Positions 7,569 to 17,352 of a stretch of 64,000 bases of DNA are shown in pieces. The position numbers and the translations under genes were made by a program. A model generated the notes under the pieces. The model did no database searches. It had not been told where the DNA came from and saw only the letters and a list, made by a program, of their open reading frames with translations. The stretch is taken from NCBI GenBank assembly GCA_903934325.1, contig CAIZNH010000010.1, positions 62,001-126,000 on the forward strand. Reading direction: 5' to 3'. Source of the DNA: an uncultured Alphaproteobacteria bacterium. GTDB taxonomy: Bacteria; Pseudomonadota; Alphaproteobacteria; Sphingomonadales; Sphingomonadaceae. The stretch's first letter is position 1. Each line of letters starts with the position of its first letter.

Positions 7569-9818
7569 TCAGTCCCCCCGCCCCCCCCCCGGCGCGTAGC
7601 CGAATTTCGGGGCGCCGCCTTGATCGATCAGGCCGCCGACCATGCCCTGATAACTGCCCGGAGCAAGTGCGGCGAGCGGAGTGCCTGCGGAGGCTAGCGC
7701 ATAGGGGGAGACGCGGTTGCGCGTGCACAATCCGCCAGAGCCGTCATCGACCAGCGATTGTTCGAATTCGAGCCCCTGGGTGTCTCCGCTCGATCGCGTC
7801 ACAGTCGCAACCGCCAACTGTCCTCCGCCGAGATCGACCACGAACTGCGTGCCCTTGGGTACATTCGCCAGCCCCTGGATCAGCGCGCCTGTGCGCGACA
7901 GATTGCGCAGCGTCACCTCATAGGCATAGTCATCGTGGAAAATCTGGATCTTGCGGAACACCGTGCGTCGGCGGGCGCGGCGGGTGCGTTCGGCGCCCGG
8001 ATCAATCTTCCACGAACCGTCGGCGATTTCCTGCTCCAGCACATCCTGATCGACCGGCTCGCTGAAAATCGGCCCCTGCAGATAGCGCACGCCGCAATCG
8101 CTCAATACAGCGAGAAGCGGCGCGCTTTCGATACCGTTCGCGATGGTGTCCATTTGCAGTGCGCCGGCCAGTGCCACGATCGCGCGCACCAGTCCCAGCT
8201 CGCGGCTGTCGTGACGCTCAGCCTCGGCGACTAGCTTCTGATCGATCTTGATCGAATCGAACGGGGCACGCCGCAGATAGGCCAGCGAGGAATAGCCCGA
8301 GCCAAACTCGTCGAGCGTCATGCGCACTCCGAGCTTGAACAGGTTCGCGAGTGTGCGGTCGACAATGCTGGTCTCGCCGAAGAACACCGCCTCGCTGATC
8401 TCCAGCTCGAGCCGGCCGGGCGTCAGCCCGGCTTCGGTCAGCGCGCCCTCGATCTCGCCGACGAAGTTCTCGGAAAGGAACAGCGGCACTGGCACGTTGA
8501 CCGCAATCCGCACGCTGTCCGGCCACAGCACCGCGCGCCGACAGGCCTCGCGGATCGCCCACATGCCGACATCGCCGATCAGACTCGATCCCTCGACGAT
8601 CTGAGCGAATTCCTCCTCGTCGATGATCCCGCGCTCGGAATGGTTCCAGCACACATGGGCTTCCACGGCCTGAACAGTTTGGGCCGCAGCATCGACAATC
8701 GGCTCGTAACGCAGGAACAGCTGCTCCTCGCGCAGCGCCTCGCCGAGGTGCTGTTCGAGGCGGCGGCGGAAGATCGTCTCGTTCTCCAGTTCGCCCGAGA
8801 AAAAGCGATACTGCCCGCGTCCGCCGTTCTTGGCGGCATAAAGCGCAAGGTCGGCGGCGCGCACGATTTCCTCGCAGGTCACTCCGTCATGCGGCGCAAT
8901 CGCGATCCCCACCGAGGCGCCGATCACGCAGCGCCCGTCATCGAGGCTGTAGGGCTGGCGCAGCATCGCGATGATCTTGGCTGCCAGTTCGCCCAGCACG
9001 CCGCGATCATCCACATCCGGGATCATCACCTGAAATTCGTCGCCGCCCAGACGCCCGATCTCGCATTCACGATCGAGCGCGCGGGTCAGCCGCTCGGCAA
9101 CCTGCTTGAGCAATTCGTCCCCCGCCGCATGGCCGAGCGTATCGTTGACATGCTTGAAACGGTCGAGATCGAGCATCATCACCGCGCAATTGCGCTTAGC
9201 GGCGCGGAAGGCAGTCAGGGTGCTGTCGATCTGGTGCGCCATGCGGTGGCGGTTGGACAGGCCGGTGAGCGAATCGTAGCGCGCCAACCGCGCTGTTTCC
9301 TCCTCGCGGTGGAATTCCTCGCTGATGTCGGCGCCGGTGCCACGGAAGCCGGCAAAGCGCCCGCCCGTGCCGAACACCGGCTGGCCTGCCAGCCGCAGCA
9401 CGGCACTGTCGGGACGCCGCGTGGCGCGAACCGCCATTCCGGTAAACGCCTTGTGCGCGCCCAGCATCAGCGAGAGCGACTTGGCCCGTCCCTCGCGCTC
9501 GGCGGCGGTGAAGATGGTGGTCATCTGCTGACCCAGAAGATCGGCCAGCGGCACGTCAAGCCGCTCGGCGATCGCGGAGGAGATGTAGGTCAACCGCCCC
9601 TCGGCATCGCTGGCCCAGAACCAGCCAAGGCCCGATTTTTCCAGCTCGTCCAGCATCGCTAGCCGTTCGCCATCGGACAGCGCCGATGCGGCGCCTCCGC
9701 GCAAGGAGCGCAATGCGGACGGCCCGCGCGATGACAAGAGACCCTTGAGGGACACCTTGGACACTACCTCCAATCCCAGTGGCTCTCCGGCAGACCCCGA
9801 GGGATTCGGCCGGTGCAT
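7569..9818 (-). CDS. PAS-GGDEF-EAL-PilZ cyclic-di-GMP protein with a degenerate EAL domain
   Basis: Cytoplasmic multidomain protein of 749 aa (ATG 9818; a GTG directly upstream is possible). PAS at about 50-165 (SGLGWFWASDAEGRLTYISS), GGDEF at 190-350 with intact RLGGDEF and no RxxD inhibitory site five residues before it, EAL at 370-610, PilZ at 635-725 with RRARRR and NLSRTG. The EAL domain departs from consensus at key places: EAL is EAH, NVS is NVP, DDFGTG is DEFGSG and AEGVE is ANGIE. Those loops bind the metals and c-di-GMP, so the phosphodiesterase is probably inactive or altered, while diguanylate cyclase activity is plausible. The next gene upstream is a paralogue with an intact EAL, so this looks like a duplication with divergence. 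Confidence 0.92.
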   Translation of the reverse strand: MHRPNPSGSAGEPLGLEVVSKVSLKGLLSSRGPSALRSLRGGAASALSDGERLAMLDELEKSGLGWFWASDAEGRLTYISSAIAERLDVPLADLLGQQMTTIFTAAEREGRAKSLSLMLGAHKAFTGMAVRATRRPDSAVLRLAGQPVFGTGGRFAGFRGTGADISEEFHREEETARLARYDSLTGLSNRHRMAHQIDSTLTAFRAAKRNCAVMMLDLDRFKHVNDTLGHAAGDELLKQVAERLTRALDRECEIGRLGGDEFQVMIPDVDDRGVLGELAAKIIAMLRQPYSLDDGRCVIGASVGIAIAPHDGVTCEEIVRAADLALYAAKNGGRGQYRFFSGELENETIFRRRLEQHLGEALREEQLFLRYEPIVDAAAQTVQAVEAHVCWNHSERGIIDEEEFAQIVEGSSLIGDVGMWAIREACRRAVLWPDSVRIAVNVPVPLFLSENFVGEIEGALTEAGLTPGRLELEISEAVFFGETSIVDRTLANLFKLGVRMTLDEFGSGYSSLAYLRRAPFDSIKIDQKLVAEAERHDSRELGLVRAIVALAGALQMDTIANGIESAPLLAVLSDCGVRYLQGPIFSEPVDQDVLEQEIADGSWKIDPGAERTRRARRRTVFRKIQIFHDDYAYEVTLRNLSRTGALIQGLANVPKGTQFVVDLGGGQLAVATVTRSSGDTQGLEFEQSLVDDGSGGLCTRNRVSPYALASAGTPLAALAPGSYQGMVGGLIDQGGAPKFGYAPGGGRGD

Positions 9819-9935
9819 CACCCCCGAGTAAAGCTGGATGGTTATTTTTTGGCTAAGCCCGGCCCCAAAGAAACAAGGCTAACGCCGGGCTAACCATCTT
9901 TGTCCTGACGCCAGATGCGGGGAATGGCCGGATGA

Positions 9936-12623
9936 TCAGCCCTCGCGGGCGCGCGGGAGGGTGAAGGTGCCGTCCTCGCGGGCGCGCAGCGGCGTGTGGA
10001 ACTCGATCCCGACCCGGTTCTCGCGTGACCAGCGCACCTGTCCGGTGACCGTCTGGGTGGGGGTGAATTCGACCCGCACCACGCTGCCCTCGCCAAGGCT
10101 CCACAGACCCTCGATCATCGCCCCGCCCTCGGACAGGTTGCGCAAGGTCGCCTGATGGCGCTCGCCCTTGTGTTCCACCACCACCCGGCGCAGCAATACA
10201 TGGCGCGGCGGACGCGCCGATTGCGGACCACTGGCGCGCACCGCGAGGTCGCCGCCGACCAGCGCCGTGGCCTGATCGGCAGGCATCGGGGCGAAATAGA
10301 TGTGGCCCTGGACATGGCCGCAACCCAGCAGGCGCACCAGTTCCAGCTCGTCATGGGTTTCCACCCCTTCGGCGGTGGTATCCATGTGCAGCACTTCGGC
10401 AAGGCTGTTGATCGCGGCGATGATCGCGCCGTTGCGGCTGCCCTGTTCGGTCGCGCCGCTGACGAAGCTGCGGTCGATCTTGATCCGGTCGAATGGCGCC
10501 TTGCGCAGATAGCCGAGCGATGAATAGCCCGTGCCGAAATCATCGAGCGCGAGCCGCACGCCAAGCTGCTTCAGGGCGCGGAAGGTTGCCTCGGTGCCGG
10601 GGGTGTCGCTGACGAACACGCTTTCGGTGATCTCGAGCTCGAGCCGCGACGGATCGATCCCGTTATGCGCAAGCGCCGAGGCGACGATGGTCGGCAGTTC
10701 GGGATTGGAGAATTGCAGCGCCGAGACATTCACCGAACAGCGGATATTTTCGGGCCAACGCGACATTTCGGCACAGGCGGTCTGCAAGGCCCATTGGCCG
10801 AGCCGGTCGATCAGACCGGCGTCCTCGGCAATGGGAATGAAGCGCGCTGGCGAGAGCGGACCGCGGCGCGGGTGATCCCAGCGCATCAGAGCCTCGAAAC
10901 CGACGATCGTCTCGCTCGCGGCGAAGACCACCGGCTGATAATGCAGCTGCAATTCGCCGCGCGCGATCGCATCGCGCAGATCCTGTTCGAGCTCGGCGCG
11001 TTCCTCGGCCGCGGCATGGAGCCCGGGTTCATAGAAGCGCGCCACCCCGCGCCCGGCATCCTTGGCGGCATAGAGCGCCAGATCGACATTGCGGATCAGC
11101 ACATCGCTGCTGGCCCCGTCCTCGGGCGCACAGGCGATCCCGACCGAGGCGCCGATCACCACGGTCTGACCTTCGATGTTGTAGGGCTGCGAGAGCACTG
11201 CGATGATGTCGCGCGCGATGGCGTCGAGCTTGTCGCGGCTGCGGTTGCCGGGGATGATGACTTCGAACTCGTCACCGCCCAACCGGCCGCAGCGGCCGTC
11301 GGCGCCGATCACCCGCTCAAGCCGCTGGGCAACCTGCCGCAGCAGGGCATCGCCCGCCGGGTGGCCGAGCGTATCGTTGACCTGCTTGAAGCGGTCGAGA
11401 TCGAGCATCAGCACCGCGCAGGTCCGCTCGCGCTTGGCGGGAGCGGCGAGGATCTGTTCAAGCGCCTGGCTCATCTGCACGCGGTTGGCGAGGCCGGTGA
11501 GCGAATCATACAGCGCAAGGCGCGAGACCTGCTGCTCGCTGCGGCGCTGTTCGGTCAGATCGGTGCCGTGGCCGCGGAAACCGCAGAAGTTCTTGTAGCT
11601 GTCGTAAACCGGTCGCCCGGTCAGCGCCCACCAGCGCTCCTCGCCGGGTGCTGCGGCGCGCAGTTCCAGATCCTGGAAGGCCGAGCGCGCCGAGAGGTGG
11701 AAGGCGAGCGCCCGCTCCGCTTCGGCCGTCTGCGCGCCTGTGGCGATGAGCGCGCGCAAGGGGCTGCCGCGCAACGCGTCCGGATCGCGTGCCAGCACAT
11801 GGGCCGCCTTGGGCGAGATATAGGTGATGAGCCCGCGCCGGTCGGTTTCCCAGAACCAGCCCTGCCCGCTTTCCTCGAAGCTGCGCAGGATATCCTCGGC
11901 CCGCGCCGCTACCCGCTCGCGCGCTTCGCGCAGGGACCGGCGACGCTCGGCCGCGCGCCATTCGACCCGGGCGATCAGCGCCAGTGTAAGCCCCGCGCCG
12001 AGCAAGGCGGCATAGGTCACGAGCGCCGGTGCCGCCATCGCCACAAAGCCCGCCCAACTGGCCAGCTTCGCGGTGAAAAGCGAGGCGATGCGGCCCGAGA
12101 ACAGCACCGCCGAGGCGGCATTGATACACACCAGCGTGGCCACCGCCCATTGCCAGGCCAGCCCCGTCGCCAGCGCCGAGCCGAGCGCATAGCCGCCGCA
12201 GCCCATCGGCACGATCACCGCGATCACCAGTAGGCCGATGCGCATCGCCCGCTCGGTCTCGGATCGGCGCTCGATTGCGGCAAACCACGGATAGGCTGCG
12301 AAGAGCCCGGCAGAGACAAGAGTTGCCAGTCCGACCGGCCAGGCCGGCATCCGCGCCGAAACCGCAAAGGCAAGTCCGATGGCTACCAGCAGGGAAATCG
12401 CCATGCCGCGGGCATGACGGGGAAGGAAGAACTGCTGTTCCTCTTCGGGCTCGGCGGCTTCCTGGGCAAGGTCGGCGAGGCGTTCGGGTGCGAGCCTTTC
12501 GGCGCCGCGCCGCTCGTCACCCTCGCGCTGCGTGGCAACATCTTCGCGGTCGCCGAAAGGCGCGCCTTCCCCCTCGGGAAAAGCGTCCTCTTCCGCTGCA
12601 AGAATGGCGTGCGACCCGGACAT
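9936..12623 (-). CDS. Membrane-anchored PAS-GGDEF-EAL-PilZ cyclic-di-GMP synthase/phosphodiesterase
   Basis: 895 aa. An acidic N-terminal tail (1-65) is followed by about five or six hydrophobic segments at 70-225 (GMAISLLVAIGLAFAVSA; ALVTYAALLGAGLTLALIA), then PAS (SGQGWFWETDRRGLITYIS), GGDEF with intact GRLGGDEFEVI, EAL with intact GFEALMRWDHP, NVSALQF, ELEITES, DDFGTGYSS and TTAEGVET, and a C-terminal PilZ (NLSEGGAMIEG). No RxxD site precedes GGDEF. Both opposing catalytic activities look intact, with a c-di-GMP receptor domain at the end that may bias them by feedback. Shares architecture and motif phrasing with the downstream paralogue. Divergent from phaC. Confidence 0.93.
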   Translation of the reverse strand: MSGSHAILAAEEDAFPEGEGAPFGDREDVATQREGDERRGAERLAPERLADLAQEAAEPEEEQQFFLPRHARGMAISLLVAIGLAFAVSARMPAWPVGLATLVSAGLFAAYPWFAAIERRSETERAMRIGLLVIAVIVPMGCGGYALGSALATGLAWQWAVATLVCINAASAVLFSGRIASLFTAKLASWAGFVAMAAPALVTYAALLGAGLTLALIARVEWRAAERRRSLREARERVAARAEDILRSFEESGQGWFWETDRRGLITYISPKAAHVLARDPDALRGSPLRALIATGAQTAEAERALAFHLSARSAFQDLELRAAAPGEERWWALTGRPVYDSYKNFCGFRGHGTDLTEQRRSEQQVSRLALYDSLTGLANRVQMSQALEQILAAPAKRERTCAVLMLDLDRFKQVNDTLGHPAGDALLRQVAQRLERVIGADGRCGRLGGDEFEVIIPGNRSRDKLDAIARDIIAVLSQPYNIEGQTVVIGASVGIACAPEDGASSDVLIRNVDLALYAAKDAGRGVARFYEPGLHAAAEERAELEQDLRDAIARGELQLHYQPVVFAASETIVGFEALMRWDHPRRGPLSPARFIPIAEDAGLIDRLGQWALQTACAEMSRWPENIRCSVNVSALQFSNPELPTIVASALAHNGIDPSRLELEITESVFVSDTPGTEATFRALKQLGVRLALDDFGTGYSSLGYLRKAPFDRIKIDRSFVSGATEQGSRNGAIIAAINSLAEVLHMDTTAEGVETHDELELVRLLGCGHVQGHIYFAPMPADQATALVGGDLAVRASGPQSARPPRHVLLRRVVVEHKGERHQATLRNLSEGGAMIEGLWSLGEGSVVRVEFTPTQTVTGQVRWSRENRVGIEFHTPLRAREDGTFTLPRAREG

Positions 12624-12808
12624 GACAATATCTTACCCGCGCGCCTGTTCGGAAAGCGTGAATCATCAGGGTAAATACTTGGCAACACTTGCGCTGGCTG
12701 CGGCCCAGGAGGAACCCTTTGCGGGTGCTTGCAAGTTGCGTAGGCGCGCTGCATCTTGGCCCCAGCGGCGCATGCCGGTTCAAAGACAACAGATACACAG
12801 GGGATCCG

Positions 12809-14506
12809 ATGGCCAAGAGCAAAGTCAGTCTCGAGAACGAAGCCGCCCAGTCGACCAATGCGCTGGGGCCGCTGATCGGGGTGGCCCGCGAGGATTTTGT
12901 CAGCGCGGTGGCGCTGCTGCTGCGCGAGACCGCCTCGGACCCCTCGCGCTTCATCCGTCACAGCACCGCAATGGCGCAGGACATGGTCAAGATCATGACC
13001 GGCAAGAGCGATCTCGCCCCCGATCCCAAGGACAAGAGGTTCATGGATCCGGCCTGGCAGTACAACCCCTTCTTCCGCGCCGGCGCGCAGTATTACCTCG
13101 CCGTGCAGAAGGGGATGCGCAGCTGGCTGGAGGAGCTGGAGCTTGACGAACTCGAGCGCAACCGGGCGAATTTCATCGCCAATATCATCCTCGATGGCCT
13201 TGCCCCCACCAACACGCTGGCCGGCAATCCCACTGCGCAGAAGCAGGTTATCAATTCCGGCGGCCTCAGCCTGATCAAGGGCTTGCAGAACGCCTACAAC
13301 GATCTCGTTCACAACAAGGGCATGGTCAGCCAGGTCGACAAGCGCCCGTTCAAGCTGGGCGAGAACATTGCAACCTCGAAGGGCAATGTCGTCTACCGCG
13401 ACGAGATCATGGAGGTGCTGCAATATGCGCCCACCACCGACGAGGTCTACGAGATCCCGCAGCTGACCATCCCGCCGCAGATCAACAAGATGTACATCAA
13501 CGATCTGTCGCCCGACAAATCGGTGATCAAGTGGCAGGTCGATAACGGCATCCAGACCTTCGTTATCTCCTGGCGCAATCCCAGCAAGGACCAGGGCCAC
13601 TGGGGCATGGCCGATTACATCGCTGCCTGCGAAAAGGCGCTGGAGGTGGTGTCGGACATTTCGGGCTCGAAGAAAGTTAACGTCTCGGCCGGTTGTTCGG
13701 GCGGGCAGACCGCCTCTGTGCTTGCCTCCAAGCTTGCCGCGACCGGCAATCCGATCCTCGGCACGCTGACGCTGATGGTCTGTGTGCTGCACCCCAAGCC
13801 GACCGATATCGAAGCCGGTTCGCTGGTGAGCGAGAACGGCATGCAGCTCGCCCGCCAGCGCGCGATGAAGGCGGGCGTGATCAAGGCCGATGATCTGGCA
13901 CGCGGCTTTGCCTGGCTGCGTCCGAATGATCTGATCTGGAACTACGTCATCAACAACTACCTGCTCGGGCAGGATCCGCCGGCCTTCGACGTGCTGTTCT
14001 GGAATGCGGATGCCACCAACCTCTCGGCCAGCCTGATGGGCGACTTCCTGACCCTGTTCGAAACCCTCGCCTTCACCAAGAAGGGCGAGGTCGAGATGGC
14101 CGGCCACAAGGTGGATCTCAGCAAGGTGACCGCCGATCTGTTCATCCTTGGCGGGGTGACCGACCACATCACCCCGTGGAAGGCGACCTATCGTTCGACC
14201 CAGCTGTTCGGCTCCAAGGACGTTACCTACGTGCTCAGCCAGTCGGGCCACATGCAGGCGATCCTCAACCCGCCGGGCAACCCCAAGGCCAAATATTACG
14301 TCCAGGCCAAGAAGGGCAAGCTGCCCGAGACTGCCGATGACTGGCTGCAGGGTACCGAAGAGGTGAAGGGCAGCTGGTGGCCGCTGTGGATGGAATGGGT
14401 TCAGGCGCGTTCGGGCAAGAAGACTGCCGCCCCCGCAGCCGTGGGCAACGCGAGCTACAAGCCGCTTGAAGCCGCGCCGGGACTCTACGTCGTCGAAGAA
14501 GTCTGA
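12809..14506 (+). CDS. phaC: Poly(3-hydroxyalkanoate) synthase PhaC, class II-like
   Basis: 565 aa from ATG 12809. PhaC polymerises (R)-3-hydroxyacyl-CoA on the surface of storage granules. The lipase-like box reads SAGCSGGQTA, with the nucleophilic cysteine in G-C-S-G-G; the Asp and His of the triad fit GGVTDHITPWK and QSGHMQAILNPPGNP. The N-terminal region (ALGPLIGVAREDFVSAVALLL) and the GNPTAQKQVINSGGLSLIKG-type block fit the medium-chain (Pseudomonas-like) class rather than class I. A depolymerase follows about 130 bp downstream on the same strand, giving a synthesis/mobilisation pair. No phasin or phaD is in the window. Confidence 0.93.
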   Translation: MAKSKVSLENEAAQSTNALGPLIGVAREDFVSAVALLLRETASDPSRFIRHSTAMAQDMVKIMTGKSDLAPDPKDKRFMDPAWQYNPFFRAGAQYYLAVQKGMRSWLEELELDELERNRANFIANIILDGLAPTNTLAGNPTAQKQVINSGGLSLIKGLQNAYNDLVHNKGMVSQVDKRPFKLGENIATSKGNVVYRDEIMEVLQYAPTTDEVYEIPQLTIPPQINKMYINDLSPDKSVIKWQVDNGIQTFVISWRNPSKDQGHWGMADYIAACEKALEVVSDISGSKKVNVSAGCSGGQTASVLASKLAATGNPILGTLTLMVCVLHPKPTDIEAGSLVSENGMQLARQRAMKAGVIKADDLARGFAWLRPNDLIWNYVINNYLLGQDPPAFDVLFWNADATNLSASLMGDFLTLFETLAFTKKGEVEMAGHKVDLSKVTADLFILGGVTDHITPWKATYRSTQLFGSKDVTYVLSQSGHMQAILNPPGNPKAKYYVQAKKGKLPETADDWLQGTEEVKGSWWPLWMEWVQARSGKKTAAPAAVGNASYKPLEAAPGLYVVEEV

Positions 14507-14639
14507 TAAGGCGACCTCGCGCCGGGGCGTGCCGAAAGGCCTGCCCTTACGCGCGAAATCTGTGGGCGCGCGCGTTTAGGGATCGATGCGCGCGCCCAAC
14601 CCGCCCTCCTTGCGGGGGCGACAGAAAGGACGTGAATTC

Positions 14640-15503
14640 GTGAGCAATCCCATGGACGACGCGGTCGTCTCGATGGTCGAAGTGGGCGGCCGGACGCTAC
14701 GGACTGCTGCGTGGCGGCTCGATATGCCCTCCGATCACCTGCCGATCCTGTTCTTCAACGGCATTGGCGCCAATATCGAAGCTGTTGCCCCGCTGGCCGC
14801 AGCCCTGCCCGAGCGCGGGTTCATCATGTTCGACATGCCCGGAACCGGCGAATCGCCCGATCCGCTGGTGCCCTACAACCCCTTCACCATGAGCTGGACC
14901 GCAGCCCAATTGCTGGGGAAATACGGCCTCGATGAAGTCGACGTCATGGGCGTTTCGTGGGGCGGCGCGATGGCGCAGCACTTCGCGCTCCAGCATCCCG
15001 GCCGCACCCGCCGCCTGACCCTCATCGCAACGACGCCGGGCATGGCGATGGTGCCGGGGAACCCTGCCGCCTTCACCAAGATGGCCGATCCGCGCCGCTA
15101 CATCGATCCCGAATTCATGAACGAACACTTCGCCACGCTTTACGGCGGGGTCGACGTGGACGGCGCGGCACACCAGAAAGACAGCCATATCGGCCGGCTG
15201 AAGCCCCCTTCCCCGCGCGGCTACATGTACCAACTGCTCTGCATGCTCGGCTGGACCAGCCTTCCCGCCCTGCCCTTCATGAACAAGGAAACCCTGATCA
15301 TGATGGGCGAGGATGACCAGATCGTCCCGCTCGCCAACGGCAAGATCCTGAAGGCGATGATCCCCAATTCGCGGCTTCAGACCTTTGCGGGCGGTGGGCA
15401 CCTGTTCCTGCTCACCCATGCCGATGAAAGCGTGGCGGCAATCCGCGAATTCCTCGATGCACCCGCCACCGAAAACGAAGTCAGGCGCGCAGCGGCGGCA
15501 TAA
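14640..15503 (+). CDS. phaZ: Intracellular poly(3-hydroxyalkanoate) depolymerase-like alpha/beta hydrolase
   Basis: 287 aa from a GTG at 14640, chosen because AGAAAGGA sits about 9 bases before it; an ATG at 14652 is also possible. Alpha/beta hydrolase fold: oxyanion region FFNGIGAN, GTGESPDP, nucleophile elbow GVSWGGAMAQ (Ser), acid in MGEDDQIVPLANG and His in GGGHLFLLTH. This pattern and the position directly after phaC match the PhaZ family of intracellular medium-chain PHA depolymerases (usual length about 280 aa). It would release hydroxyacids from storage granules. Confidence 0.87.
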   Translation: MSNPMDDAVVSMVEVGGRTLRTAAWRLDMPSDHLPILFFNGIGANIEAVAPLAAALPERGFIMFDMPGTGESPDPLVPYNPFTMSWTAAQLLGKYGLDEVDVMGVSWGGAMAQHFALQHPGRTRRLTLIATTPGMAMVPGNPAAFTKMADPRRYIDPEFMNEHFATLYGGVDVDGAAHQKDSHIGRLKPPSPRGYMYQLLCMLGWTSLPALPFMNKETLIMMGEDDQIVPLANGKILKAMIPNSRLQTFAGGGHLFLLTHADESVAAIREFLDAPATENEVRRAAAA

Positions 15504-15539
15504 GCCCGCCGCTGGACAGCCTGCCCGGTTTGCGACATC

Positions 15540-15561
15540 CTCTCTCCCATAAGGGAGAGAG
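15540..15561 (+). promoter_or_regulatory. Hairpin that pairs the ribosome-binding site of the D-aminoacylase gene
   Basis: CTCTCTCCC (15540-15548) and GGGAGAGAG (15553-15561) form a perfect 9-bp stem with an ATAA loop. The 3' arm is the purine-rich Shine-Dalgarno stretch, 3 bases before the ATG at 15565. In RNA this would hide the ribosome-binding site. Regulation by this fold is inferred. Confidence 0.6.
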
Positions 15562-15564
15562 AGA

Positions 15565-17331
15565 ATGGCGCATTACGATCTGATCATCCGCGGCGGCACG
15601 ATCGTCGACGGGACGGGAGCCCCGGGCTTCACCGGCGATGTGGCGGTGAAGGACGGGCTGATCGCGGCGGTCGGCCAGATCACCGGCTCGGCAGACCGGG
15701 AAATCGATGCAGGCGGCAAAGTCGTCGCGCCCGGTTTTGTCGACATCCACACCCATTATGACGGACAGGCCACCTGGGATCAGGAAATGGCCCCGTCCAG
15801 CTGGCACGGGGTGACCACAGTGGTGATGGGCAATTGCGGCGTGGGCTTTGCGCCCGCGCGCCCGGATCGCCACGAATGGCTGATCAGCCTGATGGAAGGG
15901 GTGGAGGATATCCCCGGCACCGCGCTCGCCGAAGGGATCACGTGGGACTGGGAGACCTTCCCCGAATATCTCGACGCGCTGGAGAAGCTCCCCCGCGCCA
16001 TCGATATCGGTACCCATGTCCCCCACGGTGCAGTGCGCGCCTATGTGCTGGGGGATCGCGAGAAACCCGGCGCTGTGCCGACCGCTGACGACATCGCGGC
16101 CATGAGCGCGATTGTCGAGGATGGCGTGCGCGCGGGAGCATTGGGCTTCTCGACTTCGCGCACCGTGCTCCACAAGTCGGTCGATGGCGAGCTGGTCCCC
16201 GGCACCACCGCGACGGCGGAAGAGCTGGTGGCGATCGGCAAGGCGATGGGCCGCGCCAAGGCCGCGGGCGGCCATGCCGTGTTCGAGATCGCGAGCGACC
16301 TCAAGCGCGAATGGAACGAGTTCGAATGGATGGGCAAGCTCTCGCGCGAGGCAAGAATCCCCGTCACCTTCGCCGCGCTGCAATCGATCGCCAAGGAAAT
16401 GCCCCTCGACGAGCAGATCTCTGCAATGCGGGCCGAGAACGACAATGGAGCGAATATCGTCGCCCAGATCGCGCTGCGCGGCAACGGGATCATCATGGCG
16501 TGGCAAGGCACCGTTCACCCCTTCCGTTTCCGCCCGAGCTGGATGGCGATCGCCAATCTCCCTTGGGAGCAGCAGAAGACCAGGCTGCTCGACCCGTCGT
16601 TCAAGGCGCAGCTGCTCGCCGAGCCCAATGACTATACCGATGCCCCCAAGGATATCGGCGGTGTGGTGATGGCGATCAGCATGGGCTGGACGCTGCAATA
16701 CGAGATGGACCCCGATTTCGACTACGAGCCCGCAGCCGACGCCAGTATCAACGCTCGCGCGCTGGCAGCCGGCGTGGCCCCGCAGGAATATGCCTATGAC
16801 CTGCTGTGCCAGGGCGAAGGCACGGGCTTCATCTACCTGCCGATCCTCAACTATGCCGACGGCAATCTCGATTTCCTCCATCCCCTCCAGCACGCCGACG
16901 ACACGGTGAACTCGCTGTCGGATGGCGGCGCGCATTGCGGGACGATCTGCGATGCGGCCTCGCCCACCTTCATGCTTGAACACTGGGTCAAGGGCCGCAG
17001 CCGGGGCGAGCGCATCAGCCTCGAGCATGCAATCAAGCGCCAGTGCCGCGACACGGCAAGCCTCTATGGCCTCGAGGATCGCGGCGTGATTGCGCCGGGC
17101 TATCTGGCGGACATCAACGTGATCGATCTGGAGGCGCTGAAGCTCGGCAAGCCGTGGCTCGCCTTCGACCTTCCGGCAGGCGGCAAGCGCCTGTTGCAGA
17201 AGGCCGAGGGCTATGTTGCCACGATCAAGAACGGCGTGGTGACCTTCGAGAACGGCGCATGGACTGGTGCGACCCCCGGCGGCCTCATTCGCGGTCCGCA
17301 GCGGGTAGAGATGGCGCAAGCGGCGGAGTAA
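15565..17331 (+). CDS. N-acyl-D-amino-acid deacylase (D-aminoacylase), amidohydrolase superfamily
   Basis: 588 aa. Begins with the amidohydrolase composite beta strand ([15 protein letters not shown]) and the metal motif [12 protein letters not shown]; later [17 protein letters not shown], a C-terminal SDGGAHCG region and a closing beta section ([28 protein letters not shown]). The family hydrolyses N-acyl-D-amino acids or related amides with one or two zinc ions. The exact substrate cannot be read from sequence. Third in line after phaC-phaZ, but the 61-bp gap and the SD-masking hairpin suggest its own translational control. Confidence 0.85.
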   Translation: MAHYDLIIRGGTIVDGTGAPGFTGDVAVKDGLIAAVGQITGSADREIDAGGKVVAPGFVDIHTHYDGQATWDQEMAPSSWHGVTTVVMGNCGVGFAPARPDRHEWLISLMEGVEDIPGTALAEGITWDWETFPEYLDALEKLPRAIDIGTHVPHGAVRAYVLGDREKPGAVPTADDIAAMSAIVEDGVRAGALGFSTSRTVLHKSVDGELVPGTTATAEELVAIGKAMGRAKAAGGHAVFEIASDLKREWNEFEWMGKLSREARIPVTFAALQSIAKEMPLDEQISAMRAENDNGANIVAQIALRGNGIIMAWQGTVHPFRFRPSWMAIANLPWEQQKTRLLDPSFKAQLLAEPNDYTDAPKDIGGVVMAISMGWTLQYEMDPDFDYEPAADASINARALAAGVAPQEYAYDLLCQGEGTGFIYLPILNYADGNLDFLHPLQHADDTVNSLSDGGAHCGTICDAASPTFMLEHWVKGRSRGERISLEHAIKRQCRDTASLYGLEDRGVIAPGYLADINVIDLEALKLGKPWLAFDLPAGGKRLLQKAEGYVATIKNGVVTFENGAWTGATPGGLIRGPQRVEMAQAAE

Positions 17332-17352
17332 TCCGCCGCCTCTGGCGCCGCG

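Noticed and set aside
9856..9891. AGCCCGGC/GCCGGGCT inverted repeat as a terminator between the c-di-GMP genes
   Set aside because: On the transcribed (minus) strand an A run, not a T run, follows, and the loop is 20 bases long.
12383..14251. Minus-strand open frame over phaC and the start of the c-di-GMP gene
   Set aside because: Antisense of phaC with no ribosome-binding site or motif; phaC is strongly supported.
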